Assembly (NCBI RefSeq): GCF_051020975.1
Contig: NC_135034.1
Location: 372,001 to 436,000 of the forward strand
Direction of reading: 5' to 3'
DNA: 64,000 bases
Source of the DNA: Osmia lignaria lignaria
Taxonomy: Eukaryota > Arthropoda > Insecta > Hymenoptera > Megachilidae
The notes under the pieces are model-generated. The model worked only from the letters and a program-made list of their open reading frames with translations. It was not told the origin of the DNA and ran no database searches. Positions 27,201 to 43,300 of the stretch are shown in pieces. A program made the position numbers and the translations under genes. The first letter of the stretch is position 1, and each line of letters opens with the position of its first letter.

Positions 27201-29330
27201 TTAATAACAACATCATTCATACTATATCTGCATTGGATATAATGTAATATACTGATCCCTTACCACAGGTCAATGTACATACAATAGCAAAATCGTTATT
27301 ACTATATCTACATTAGGTATAATGTAATGTATTTACTACATCCTACAGATCATTGTACATTTAATAACATCATTCATGCTATAGCTAAATTGGATATAAT
27401 GTAATATACTCACCCCTTCCCACAGATCAAGGTACCTACATTTAATAACAATATCATTATTACTACATCTACATTAGATATAAAGTAATATACTGATCCC
27501 TGCCCACAGTTCAATGTACCTATATTTAATAATAATATCATTAGTACTATATCCACATCATATATAATGTAATATACTGATTCCTTCCCACAGATCAATG
27601 TACATTAACAACAACATCATTCATGCTATAGCTAAATTGGATATAATGTAATATACTGATCCCTGCCCACAGATCAATGTACCTACATTTAATAACAATA
27701 TCATTAGTACTATATCTACATTAGATATAATGTAATATACTGATCCCTGCCCACAGGTCAATGTACCTACATTTAGTAACAATATCATTATTACTATATC
27801 TACATTAGATATAATGTAATATACTGATCCCTGCCCACCGGTCAATGTACATTTAATAACAACATCGTTCATACTATATCCACATTAGGTATAATGTAAT
27901 ATAGTGATTACGTCCCACAGATCAATGTACCTACATTTAATAACAATATCCTTAGTACTATATCCACATTACACATAATGTAATATACTGATTCCTTCCC
28001 ACAGATCAATGTACATTTAACAACAACATCATTCGTACTATATCTACATTGGATATAATGTAATATACTGACCCCTTCCCACAGATCAATGTACCTACAT
28101 TTAATAACAATATCCTTAGTACTATATCCACATTACACATAATGTAATATACTGATTCCTTCCCACAGAACAATGTACATTTAATAACCCCATCATTCAT
28201 ACTATATCTACACGAGGTATAATGTAATATAGTGATTACATCCCCCAGATCAATGTACATATAACAACAACATCATTCATACTATATCTACATTGGATAT
28301 AATGTAATATACTGATCCCTTCCCAAAGGTCAATGTACATATAATAGCATAATCGTTATTACTATATCTACATTAGGTATAATGTAATGTATTAACTACA
28401 TCCTACAGATCATTGTACATTTAATATCATCATTCATGCTATAGCTAAATTGGATATAATGTAATATACTGATTCCTTCCCACAGATCAATGTACATTTA
28501 ATAACAACACTATTCATACTATATCTACACTAGGTATAATGTAATGTGGTGATTACATCCCACAGATCAATGTACATTTAATAATATCATTCATACTATA
28601 ACTACATTGGATATAATGTAATATACTGATCCCTTCCCACAGATCAAGGTATCTACATTTAATAACAATATCATTATTACTATATCTGCACTAGATATAA
28701 TGCAATATACGGATTCCTTCCCACAGATCAATGTACATTTAATAACAACATCATTCATACTATAACTACATTGGATATAATGTAATATACTGATCCCTTC
28801 CCACAGATCAATGTACCTACATTTAATAACAATATCATTAGTACTACGTCCACATTACATATAATGTAGTATACTGATTCCTTCTCTCAGATCAGTGTAG
28901 ATTTAATAACAACATCCTTCATACTATATCAACACTAGGTATAATGTAATATACTGATCCCTTCCCACAGACCAAGGTGCGTACATTTAGTAACAATACC
29001 ATTATTACTATATCTACATTAGATATAATGTAATATACTGATCCCTGCCCACCGGTCAATGTACATTTAATAACAACATCGTTCATACTATATCCACATT
29101 AGGTATAATGTAATATAGTGATTACGTCCCACAGATCAATGTACCTACATTTAATAACAATATCTTTAGTACTATATCCACATTACACATAATGTAATAT
29201 ACTGATTCCTTCCCACAGATCAATGTACATTTAACAACAACATCATTCGTACTATATCTACATTGGATATAATGTAATATACTTATCCCTTCCCACAGGT
29301 CAATGTACCTACATTTAATAACAATATCCT
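24250..29330 (+). repeat. Segment pair F, copy 1
   Basis: Matches about 42,286-47,280. The offset steps from 18,036 to 17,873 near 24,500 (this copy has a 79+84-bp pair, 163 bp, that the other lacks), then to 17,950 near 25,710 (this copy lacks one 77-bp unit). Remaining differences are isolated substitutions, for example TATCTTTAG at 29,161 against TATCCTTAG. Confidence 0.85.
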
Positions 29331-31256
29331 TAGTACTGTATCCACATTACACATAATGTAATATACTGATTCCTTCCCACAGATCAATGTACATTTAATA
29401 ACAACATTATTCATACTATATCTACACTAGGGATAATGTAACATAGTGATTACATCCCGCAGATCAATGTACACTTAATAACAACATCATTCATACTATA
29501 ACTACATTGGATATAATGTAATATACTGATCCCTTCCCACAGATTAAGGTATCTACATTTAATAACAATATCATTATTACTATATCTACACTAGATATGA
29601 TGCAATATACGGATTCCTTCCCACAGATCAATGTACATTTAATAACAACATCATTCATACTATATCTGCATTGGATATGATGTAATATACTGATCCCTTC
29701 CCACAGGTCAATGTACATACAATAGCAAAATCGTTATTACTATATCTACATTAGGTATAATGTAATGTATTTACTACATCCTACAGATCATTGTACATTT
29801 AATAAGATCATTCATGCTATAGCTAAATTGGATATAATGTAATATACTCACCCCTTCCCACAGATCAAGGTACCTACATTTAATAACAATATCATTATTA
29901 CTACATCTACATTAGATATAAAGTAATATACTGATCCCTGCCCACAGTTCAATGTACCTATATTTAATAATAATATCATTAGTACTATATCCACATCATA
30001 TATAATGTAATATACTGATTCCTTCCCACAGATCAATGTACATTAACAACAACATCATTCATGCTATAGCTAAATTGGATATAATGTAATATACTGATCC
30101 CTGCCCACAGATCAATGTACCTACATTTAATAACAATATCATTAGTACTATATCTACATTAGATATAATGTAATATACTGATCCCTGCCCACAGTTCAAT
30201 GTAACTATATTTAATAACAATATCATTAGTACTATATCCACATCATATATAATGTAATATACTGATTCCTTCCCACAGATCAATGTACATTTAACAACCG
30301 CATCATTCATACTATGTCTACATTGGATATAATGTAATATATTGTTCCCTTCCCACAGATCAATGTACATATAATAACAATATCATTATTACTATAACTA
30401 CACTAGATATAATGTAATATACTGATTCCTTCCCTCAGATCAATGTACATTTAATATCGATATCATTATTACTATTTCTACATGAGATATAATGTAATAT
30501 ACTGATCCCTTCCCACAGATCAATGTACCTACATTTAATAACAATACCATTAGTACTACGTCCACATTACATATAATGTAGTATACTGATTCCTTCTCAC
30601 AGATCAGTGTAGATTTAATAACAACATCCTTCATACTATATCAACACTAGGTATAATGTAATATACTGATCCCTTCCCACAGACCAAGGTGCCTACATTT
30701 AGTAACAATATCATTATTACTGTATCTACATTAGATATAATGTAATATACTGATCCCTGCCCGCCGGTCAATGTACATTTAATAACAACATCGTTCATAC
30801 TATATCCACATTAGGTATAATGTAATATAGTGATTACGTCCGACAGATCAATGTACCTACATTTAATAACAATATCCTTAGTACTATATCCACATTACAC
30901 CTAATGTAATATACTGATTCCTTCCCACAGATCAATGTACATTTAACAACAACATCATTCATACTATATCTACATTGGATATAATGTAATATACTGATCC
31001 CTTCCCACAGGTCAATGTACATTAACAATAACATCATTCATGCTGTAGCTAAATTGGATATAATGTAATATACTGATCCCTGCCCACAGATCAATGTACC
31101 TACATTTAATAACAATATCATTAGTACTATATCTACATTAGATATAATGTAATATACTGATCCCTGCCCACAGTTCAATGTAACTATATTTAAAAACAAT
31201 ATCATTAGTACTTCATCCACATCATATATAATGTAATGTACTGATTCCTTCCCACA

Positions 31257-31470
31257 GATCAATGTACATATAATAGCAATATCGTTATTACCATATCAAC
31301 ATCAGGTATGTAATATACATTTAAAAACAAATCATTATTACTATATCTACGTCGGTTATAACGAAATGTACTGATTCCTTCCCAAGGATCAATGTACATA
31401 TAATCGCAATATCATTATTAGTTACTATATCTACATCGGTTGTAACGCAATATACTGATTCCTTCCCACA
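31257..31470 (+). repeat. Divergent relic block, copy 3
   Basis: Lies exactly 10,638 bp after the block at 20619, inside the large 10.6-kb duplication, and matches it by eye. Confidence 0.92.
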
Positions 31471-33512
31471 GATCAATGTACATTTAATAGCAATATCATT
31501 AGTACTATATCTACATTAGATATAATGTAATATACTGATCCCTTCGCGCAGATCAAGGTACCTACATTTAATAACAATATCCTTAGTACTATATCCACAT
31601 TACACATAATGTAATATACTGATTCCTTCCCACAGATCAATGTACATTTAACAACAACATCATTCATACTATATCTACAATGGATATAATGTAATATACT
31701 GATCCCTGCCCATAGTTCAATGTACCTATATTTAATAACAATATCATTAGTACTATATCCACATCACATATAATGTAATATACTGATTCCTTCCCACAGA
31801 TCAATGTACATTTAATAACAACATTATTCATACTATATCTACACTAGGTATAATGTAACATAGTGATTACATCCCACAGATCAATGTACACTTAAAAACA
31901 ACATCATTCATACTATAACTACATTGGATATAATGTAATATACTGATCCCTTCCCACAGATCAAGGTATCTACATTTAATAACAACATCATTATTACTAT
32001 ATCTACACTAGATATAATGCAATATACGGATTCCTTCCCACAGATCAATGTACATTTAATAACAACATCATTCATACTATATCTGCATTGGATATGATGT
32101 AATATACTGATCCCTTCCCACAGGTCAATGTACATTTAATAACAACATCGTTCATACTATATCCACATTAGGTATAATGTAACATAGTGATTACGTCCCA
32201 CAGATCAATGTACCTACATTTAATAACAATATCCGTAGTACTATATCCACATTACACATAATGTAATATACTGATTCCTTCCCACAGATCAATGTACATT
32301 GAACAACAACATCATTCATACTATATCTACAATGGATATAATGTAATATACTGATCCGTTCCCACAGATCAATGTACCTACATTTAATAACAATCTCCTT
32401 AGTACTGTATCCACATTACACATAATGTAATATACTGATTCCTTCCCACAGATCAATGTACATTTAATAACAACATTATTCATACTATATCTACACTAGG
32501 GATAATGTAACATAGTGATTACATCCCGCAGATCAATGTACACTTAATAACAACATCATTCATACTATAACTACATTGGATATAATGTAATATACTGATC
32601 CCTTCCCACAGATTAAGGTATCTACATTTAATAACAATATCATTATTACTATATCTACACTAGATATGATGCAATATACGGATTCCTTCCCACAGATCAA
32701 TGTACATTTAATAACAACATCATTCATACTATATCTGCATTGGATATAATGTAATATACTGATCCCTTCCCACAGGTCAATGTACATACAATAGCAAAAT
32801 CGTTATTACTATATCTACATTAGGTATAATGTAATGTATTTACTACATCCTACAGATCATTGTACATTTAATAACATCATTCATGCTATAGCTAAATTGG
32901 ATATAATGTAATATACTCACCCCTTCCCACAGATCAAGGTACCTACATTTAATAACAATATCATTATTACTACATCTACATTAGATATAAAGTAATATAC
33001 TGATCCCTGCCCACAGTTCAATGTACCTATATTTAATAATAATATCATTAGTACTATATCCACATCATATATAATGTAATATACTGATTCCTTCCCACAG
33101 ATCAATGTACATTAACAACAACATCATTCATGCTATAGCTAAATTGGATATAATGTAATATACTGATCCCTGCCCACAGATCAATGTACCTACATTTAAT
33201 AACAATATCATTAGTACTATATCTACATTAGATATAATGTAATATACTGATCCCTGCCCACAGGTCAATGTACCTACATTTAGTAACAATATCATTATTA
33301 CTATATCTACATTAGATATAATGTAATATACTGATCCCAGCCCACCGGTCAATGTACATTTAATAACAACATCGTTCATACTATATCCACATTAGGTATA
33401 ATGTAATATAGTGATTACGTCCCACAGATCAATGTACCTACATTTAATAACAATATCCTTAGTACTATATCCACATTACACATAATGTAATATACTGATT
33501 CCTTCCCACAGA

Positions 33513-34726
33513 TCAATGTACATTTAACAACAACATCATTCGTACTATATCTACATTGGATATAATGTAATATACTGATCCCTTCCCACAGATCAATGTA
33601 CCTACATTTAATAACAATATCCTTAGTACTATATCCACATTACACATAATGTAATATACTGATTCCTTCCCACAGAACAATGTACATTTAATAACCCCAT
33701 CATTCATACTATATCTACACGAGGTATAATGTAATATAGTGATTACATCCCCCAGATCAATGTACATATAACAACAACATCATTCATACTATATCTACAT
33801 TGGATATAATGTAATATACTGATCCCTTCCCAAAGGTCAATGTACATATAATAGCATAATCGTTATTACTATATCTACATTAGGTATAATGTAATGTATT
33901 AACTACATCCTACAGATCATTGTACATTTAATATCATCATTCATGCTATAGCTAAATTGGATATAATGTAATATACTGATTCCTTCCCACAGATCAATGT
34001 ACATTTAATAACAACACTATTCATACTATATCTACACTAGGTATAATGTAATGTGGTGATTACATCCCACAGATCAATGTACATTTAATAATATCATTCA
34101 TACTATAACTACATTGGATATAATGTAATATACTGATCCCTTCCCACAGATCAAGGTATCTACATTTAATAACAATATCATTATTACTATATCTGCACTA
34201 GATATAATGCAATATACGGATTCCTTCCCACAGATCAATGTACATTTAATAACAACATCATTCATACTATAACTACATTGGATATAATGTAATATACTGA
34301 TCCCTTCCCACAGATCAATGTACCTACATTTAATAACAATATCATTAGTACTACGTCCACATTACATATAATGTAGTATACTGATTCCTTCTCTCAGATC
34401 AGTGTAGATTTAATAACAACATCCTTCATACTATATCAACACTAGGTATAATGTAATATACTGATCCCTTCCCACAGACCAAGGTGCCTACATTTAGTAA
34501 CAATACCATTATTACTATATCTACATTAGATATAATGTAATATACTGATCCCTGCCCACCGGTCAATGTACATTTAATAACAACATCGTTCATACTATAT
34601 CCACATTAGGTATAATGTAATATAGTGATTACGTCCCACAGATCAATGTACCTACATTTAATAACAATATCCTTAGTACTATATCCACATTACACATAAT
34701 GTAATATACTGATTCCTTCCCACAGA
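33513..34726 (+). repeat. 1,214-bp (15-monomer) unit, tandem with 34,727 onward
   Basis: The CATCATTCGTAC / GAACAATG / CCCCATCATTC / CCCCCAGATC succession starting here recurs at 34,727. The same 1,214-bp step separates 45,956 and 47,170, and 17,368 and 18,582 by shared first units. It is therefore the most frequent local period above the monomer. Confidence 0.85.
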
Positions 34727-37700
34727 TCAATGTACATTTAACAACAACATCATTCGTACTATATCTACATTGGATATAATGTAATATACTGATCCCTTCC
34801 CACAGATCAATGTACCTACATTTAATAACAATATCCTTAGTACTATATCCACATTACACATAATGTAATATACTGATTCCTTCCCACAGAACAATGTACA
34901 TTTAATAACCCCATCATTCATACTATATCTACAAGAGGTATAATGTAATATAGTGATTACATCCCCCAGATCAATGTACATATAACAACAACAGCATTCA
35001 TACTATATCTACATTGGATATAATGTAATATACTGATCCCTTCCCAAAGGTCAATGTACATATAATAGCATAATCGTTATTACTATATCTACATTAGGTA
35101 TAATGTAATGTATTAACTACATCCTACAGATCATTGTACATTTAATAACATCATTCATGCTATAGCTATATTGGATATAATGTAATATACTGATCCTTTC
35201 CCACAGATCAAGGTAGCTACATTTAATAACATTATCATTAATACTATATCTACATGAGATATAATGTTATATACTAATCCCTGCCCACAGATCAATGTAT
35301 ATTTAATAGCGATATCATTATTACTATATCTACATTAGATATAATGTTATATACTGATCCCAGCCCACAGTTCAATGTACCTATACTTAATAACAATATC
35401 ATTAGTACTATATCCACATCATATATAATGTAATATACCGATTCCTTCCCACAGATCAACGTAGATTTAATAACAACATCATTCATACTATATCAACACT
35501 AGGTATAATGTAATATAGTGATTACATCCCACAGATCAAGGTACATTTAATAACAACATCATTCATACTATATCTACATTGGATATAATGTATTATACTG
35601 ATCCCTTCCCACAGATCGAGGTGCCTACATTTAGTAACAATATCATTATTACTATATCTTCATTAGATATAATGTAATATACTAATCCCTGCCCACAGAT
35701 CAATGTATATTTAGTAGCGATATCATTATTACTATATCCACATTGGATATAATGTAATATACTGAACCCTCCCCACAGATCAATGTACCTACATTTAACA
35801 ACAATATCATTAGTACTACGTCCACATTGCATATAATGTAATATACTGATTCCTTGCCACAGATCAGTGTACATTTAATAACAACATCATTCATTACATA
35901 TCTATTTTGGGTACAATGTAATATAGTGATTACATCCCACAGATCAATGTACATGTAATATCGATATCATTATTACTATATCTACATTAGATATAATGTA
36001 ATATACTGATCCCTGCCCATAGCTCAATGTACCTATATTTAATAACAATATCATTAGTACTATATCCACATCACATATAATGTAATATACTGATCCCTTC
36101 CCACAGATCAATGTACATTTAGTAACACCATCATTCATACTATATCTACACTGGATATAATACAATATACGGATTCCTCCCCACAGATCAATGTACATTT
36201 TATAACAACATCATTCATACTATATCTACATTGGATATAATGTAATATACTGATCCCTTCCCATACGTCAATGTACATATAATAGCAAAATCGTTATTAC
36301 TATATCTACATTAGGTATAATGTAATATACTGATCCCTGCTCACAGATCAATGTACCTATATTTAATAACAATATCCTTAGTACTATATCCACATTACAC
36401 ATAATGTAATATACTGATTCCTTCCCACAGATCAATGTACATTTAATAACAACAGCATTCATACTATATCAACACTAGGTATAATGTAATATAGTGATTA
36501 CATCCCACAGATCAAGGTACATTCAATATCGATATCATTATTACTGTATCTACATTAGATAAAATGTAATATACTGATCCCTTCCCACAGATCAATGTAC
36601 ATTTAACAACAACATCATTCATACTATATCTACATTGGATATAATGTAATATACTGATCCCTTCCCACAGATCAATGTACCTACATTTAATAACAATATC
36701 CTTAGTACTATATCCACATTACACATAATGTAATATACTGATTCCTTCCCACAGAACAATGTACATTTAATAACACCATCATTCATACTATATCTACACG
36801 AGGTATAATGTAATATAGTGATTACATCCCACAGATCATTGTACGTTTAATAACACCATCATTCATGCTATAGCTAAATTGGATATAATGTAATATACTC
36901 ACCCCTTCCCACAGATCAAGGTACCTACATTTAATAACAATATCATTATTACTACATCTACATTAGATATAAAGTAATATACTGATCCCTGCCCACAGTT
37001 CAATGTACCTATATTTAATAATAATATCATTAGTACTATATCCACATCCTATATAATGTAATATACTGATTCCTTCCCACAGATCAATGTGCATTAACAA
37101 CAACATCATTCATGCTATAGCTAAATTGGATATAATGTAATATACTGATCCCTGCCCACAGTTCAATGTAACTATATTTAATAACAATATCATTAGTACT
37201 ATATCCACATCATATATAATGTAATATACTGATTCCTTCCCACAGATCAATGTACATTTAACAACCGCATCATTCATACTATGTCTACATTGGATATAAT
37301 GTAATATACTGTTCCCTTCCCACAGATCAATGTACATATAATAACAATATCATTATTACTATAACTACACTAGATATAATGTAATATACTGATTCCTTCC
37401 CTCAGATCAATGTACATTTAATATCGATATCATTATTACTATTTCTACATTAGATATAATGTAATATACTGATCCCTTCCCACAGATCAATGTACCTACA
37501 TTTAATAACAATACCATTAGTACTACGTCCACATTACATATAATGTAGTATACTGATTCCTTCTCTCAGATCAGTGTAGATTTAATAACAACATCCTTCA
37601 TACTATATCAACACTAGGTATAATGTAGTATACTGATCCCTTCCCACAGACCAAGGTGCCTACATTTAGTAACAATATCATTATTACTATATCTACATTA

Positions 37701-40178
37701 GATATAATGTAATATACTGATCCCTGCCCACCGGTCAATGTACATTTAATAACAACATCGTTCATACTATATCCACATTAGGTATAATGTAATATAGTGA
37801 TTACGTCCCACAGATCAATGTACCTACATTTAATAACAATATCCTTAGTACTATATCCACATTACACATAATGTAATATACTGATTCCTTCCCACAGATC
37901 AATGTACATTTAACAACGACATCATTCGTACTATATCTACATTGGATATAATGTAATATACTGATCCCTTCCCACAGATCAATGTGCCTACATTTAATAA
38001 CAATATCCTTAGTACTATATCCACATCACACATAATGTAATATACTGATTCCTTCCCACAGAACAATGTACATTTAATAACCCCATCATTCATACTATAT
38101 GTACACGAGGTATAATGTAATATAGTGATTACATCCCCCAGATCAATGTACATATAACAACAACATCATTCATACTATATCTACATTGGATATAATGTAA
38201 TATACTGATCCCTTCCCACAGGTCAATGTACATATAATAGTATAATTGTTATTACTATATCTACATTAGGTATAATGTAATGTATTTACTACATCCTACA
38301 GATCATTGTACATTTAATAACATCATTCATGCTATAGCTAAATTGGCTATAATGTAATATACTCACCCCTTCCTACAGATCAAGGTACCTACATTTAATA
38401 ACAATATCATTATTACTACATCTACATTAGATATAAAGTAATATACTGATCCCTGCCCACAGTTCAATGTACCTATATTTAATAATAATATCATTAGTAC
38501 TATATCCACATCATATATGATGTAATATACTGATTCCTTCCCACAGATCAATGTACATTAACAACAACATCATTCATGCTATAGCTAAATTGGATATAAT
38601 GTAATATACTGATCCCTGCCCACCGGTCAATGTACATTTAATAACAACATCGTTCATACTATATCCACATTAGGTATAATGTAACATAGTGATTACGTCC
38701 CACAGATCAATGTACCTACATTTAATAACAATATCCGTAGTACTATATCCACATTACACATAATGTAATATACTGATTCCTTCCCACAGATCAATGTACA
38801 TTGAACAACAACATCATTCATACTATATCTACAATGGATATAGTGTAATATACTGATCCCTTCCCACAGATCAATGTACCTACATTTAATAACAATATCC
38901 TTAGTACTGTATCCACATTACACATAATGTAATATACTGATTCCTTCCCACAGATCAATGTACATTTAATAGCAACATTATTCATACTATATCTACACTA
39001 GGGATAATGTAACATAGTGATTACATCCCGCAAATCAATGTACACTTAATAACAACATCATTCATACTATAACTACATTGGATATAATGTAATATACTGA
39101 TCCCTTCCCACAGATTAAGGTATCTACATTTAATAACAATATCATTATTACTATATCTACACTAGATATGATGCAATATACGGATTCCTTCCCACAGATC
39201 AATGTACATTTAATAACAACATCATTCATACTATATCTGCATTGGATATAATGTAATATACTGATCCCTTACCACAGGTCAATGTACATACAATAGCAAA
39301 ATCGTTATTACTATATCTACATTAGGTATAATGTAATGTATTTACTACATCCTACAGATCATTGTACATTTAATAACATCATTCATGCTATAGCTAAATT
39401 GGATATAATGTAATATACTCACCCCTTCCCACAGATCAAGGTACCTACATTTAATAACAATATCATTATTACTACATCTACATTAGATATAAAGTAATAT
39501 ACTGATCCCTGCCCACAGTTCAATGTACCTATATTTAATAATAATATCATTAGTACTATATCCACATCATATATAATGTAATATACTGATTCCTTCCCAC
39601 AGATCAATGTACATTAACAACAACATCATTCATGCTATAGCTAAATTGGATATAATGTAATATACTGATCCCTGCCCACAGATCAATGTACCTACATTTA
39701 ATAACAATATCATTAGTACTATATCTACATTAGATATAATGTAATATACTGATCCCTGCCCACAGGTCAATGTACCTACATTTAGTAACAATATCATTAT
39801 TACTATATCTACATTAGATATAATGTAATATACTGATCCCTGCCCACCGGTCAATGTACATTTAATAACAACATCGTTCATACTATATCCACATTAGGTA
39901 TAATGTAATATAGTGATTACGTCCCACAGATCAATGTACCTACATTTAATAACAATATCCTTAGTACTATATCCACATTACACATAATGTAATATACTGA
40001 TTCCTTCCCACAGATCAATGTACATTTAACAACAACATCATTCGTACTATATCTACATTGGATATAATGTAATATACTGATCCCTTCCCTCAGATCAATG
40101 TACCTACATTTAATAACAATATCCTTAGTACTATATCCACATTACACATAATGTAATATACTGATTCCTTCCCACAGA
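34727..40178 (+). repeat. Segment pair E (5.3-5.9-kb tandem), copy 1
   Basis: Repeated from 40,179. The offset is 5,452 up to about 37,090, then 5,289 because copy 2 lacks a 79+84-bp monomer pair, then 5,941 after about 38,681 because copy 1 lacks 652 bp (eight monomers) found at about 43,972-44,621. The latter lies between two CCACCGGTC units of the same type. Confidence 0.88.
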
Positions 40179-40340
40179 TCAATGTACATTTAACAACAAC
40201 ATCATTCGTACTATATCTACATTGGATATAATGTAATATACTGATCCCTTCCCACAGATCAATGTACCTACATTTAATAACAATATCCTTAGTACTATAT
40301 CCACATTACACATAATGTAATATACTGATTCCTTCCCACA
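39929..40340 (+). repeat. Triplicated 84-80 dimer tract
   Basis: Units 39,929-40,012 (84), 40,013-40,092 (80), 40,093-40,176 (84), 40,177-40,256 (80) and 40,257-40,340 (84) alternate one 84-bp and one CATCATTCGTAC 80-bp sequence, then GAACAATG follows. The equivalent tract at 17,282-17,529 has 84-80-84, and at 2,682-2,765 a single 84. This is dimer copy-number variation within one array. Confidence 0.92.
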
Positions 40341-43300
40341 GAACAATGTACATTTAATAACCCCATCATTCATACTATATCTACAAGAGGTATAATGTAA
40401 TATAGTGATTACATCCCCCAGATCAATGTACATATAACAACAACATCATTCATACTATATCTACATTGGATATAATGTAATATACTGATCCCTTCCCAAA
40501 GGTCAATGTACATATAATAGCATAATCGTTATTACTATATCTACATTAGGTATAATGTAATGTATTAACTACATCCTACAGATCATTGTACATTTAATAA
40601 CATCATTCATGCTATAGCTATATTGGATATAATGTAATATACTGATCCTTTCCCACAGATCAAGGTAGCTACATTTAATAACATTATCATTAATACTATA
40701 TCTACATGAGATATAATGTTATATACTAATCCCTGCCCACAGATCAATGTATATTTAATAGCGATATCATTATTACTATATCTACATTAGATATAATGTT
40801 ATATACTGATCCCAGCCCACAGTTCAATGTACCTATACTTAATAACAATATCATTAGTACTATATCCACATCATATATAATGTAATATACCGATTCCTTC
40901 CCACAGATCAACGTAGATTTAATAACAACATCATTCATACTATATCAACACTAGGTATAATGTAATATAGTGATTACATCCCACAGATCAAGGTACATTT
41001 AATAACAACATCATTCATACTATATCTACATTGGATATAATGTATTATACTGATCCCTTCCCACAGATCGAGGTGCCTACATTTAGTAACAATATCATTA
41101 TTACTATATCTTCATTAGATATAATGTAATATACTAATCCCTGCCCACAGATCAATGTATATTTAGTAGCGATATCATTATTACTATATCCACATTGGAT
41201 ATAATGTAATATACTGAACCCTCCCCACAGATCAATGTACCTACATTTAACAACAATATCATTAGTACTACGTCCACATTGCATATAATGTAATATACTG
41301 ATTCCTTGCCACAGATCAGTGTACATTTAATAACAACATCATTCATTACGTATCTATTTTGGGTACAATGTAATATAGTGATTACATCCCACAGATCAAT
41401 GTACATGTAATATCGATATCATTATTACTATATCTACATTAGATATAATGTAATATACTGATCCCTGCCCATAGCTCAATGTACCTATATTTAATAACAA
41501 TATCATTAGTACTATATCCACATCACATATAATGTAATATACTGATCCCTTCCCACAGATCAATGTACATTTAGTAACACCATCATTCATACTATATCTA
41601 CACTGGATATAATACAATATACGGATTCCTCCCCACAGATCAATGTACATTTTATAACAACATCATTCATACTATATCTACATTGGATATAATGTAATAT
41701 ACTGATCCCTTCCCATACGTCAATGTACATATAATAGCAAAATCGTTATTACTATATCTACATTAGGTATAATGTAATATACTGATCCCTGCTCACAGAT
41801 CAATGTACCTATATTTAATAACAATATCCTTAGTACTATATCCACATTACACATAATGTAATATACTGATTCCTTCCCACAGATCAATGTACATTTAATA
41901 ACAACAGCATTCATACTATATCAACACTAGGTATAATGTAATATAGTGATTACATCCCACAGATCAAGGTACATTCAATATCGATATCATTATTACTGTA
42001 TCTACATTAGATAAAATGTAATATACTGATCCCTTCCCACAGATCAATGTACATTTAACAACAACATCATTCATACTATATCTACATTGGATATAATGTA
42101 ATATACTGATCCCTTCCCACAGATCAATGTACCTACATTTAATAACAATATCCTTAGTACTATATCCACATTACACATAATGTAATATACTGATTCCTTC
42201 CCACAGAACAATGTACATTTAATAACACCATCATTCATACTATATCTACACGAGGTATAATGTAATATAGTGATTACATCCCACAGATCATTGTACGTTT
42301 AATAACACCATCATTCATGCTATAGCTAAATTGGATATAATGTAATATACTCACCCCTTCCCACAGATCAAGGTACCTACATTTAATAACAATATCATTA
42401 TTACTACATCTACATTAGATATAAAGTAATATACTGATCCCTGCCCACAGTTCAATGTACCTATATTTAATAATAATATCATTAGTACTATATCCACATC
42501 CTATATAATGTAATATACTGATTCCTTCCCACAGATCAATGTACATTTAACAACCGCATCATTCATACTATGTCTACATTGGATATAATGTAATATACTG
42601 TTCCCTTCCCACAGATCAATGTACATATAATAACAATATCATTATTACTATAACTACACTAGATATAATGTAATATACTGATTCCTTCCCTCAGATCAAT
42701 GTACATTTAATATCGATATCATTATTACTATTTCTACACTAGATATAATGTAATATACTGATCCCTTCCCACAGATCAATGTACCTACATTTAATAACAA
42801 TACCATTAGTACTACGTCCACATTACATATAATGTAGTATACAGATTCCTTCTCTCAGATCAGTGTAGATTTAATAACAACATCCTTCATACTATATCAA
42901 CACTAGGTATAATGTAATATACTGATCCCTTCCCACAGACCAAGGTGCCTACATTTAGTAACAATATCATTATTACTATATCTACATTAGATATAATGTA
43001 ATATACTGATCCCTGCCCACCGGTCAATGTACATTTAATAACAACATCGTTCATACTATATCCACATTAGGTATAATGTAATATAGTGATTACGTCCCAC
43101 AGATCAATGTACCTACATTTAATAACAATATCCTTAGTACTATATCCACATTACACATAATGTAATATACTGATTCCTTCCCACAGATCAATGTACATTT
43201 AACAACGACATCATTCGTACTATATCTACATTGGATATAATGTAATATACTGATCCCTTCCCACAGATCAATGTACCTACATTTAATAACAATATCCTTA

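Larger units (their letters stand above)
26268..35883 (+). repeat. Segment pair D, copy 2
   Basis: Second copy of 15,630-24,031. It includes an internal 1,214-bp (15-monomer) tandem expansion: the stretch starting near 33,513 is repeated from 34,727. The copies share rare variants such as ACTTATCCC, AATCTCCTTAG and GATCCGTTCCC, which argues for recent duplication. Confidence 0.9.
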
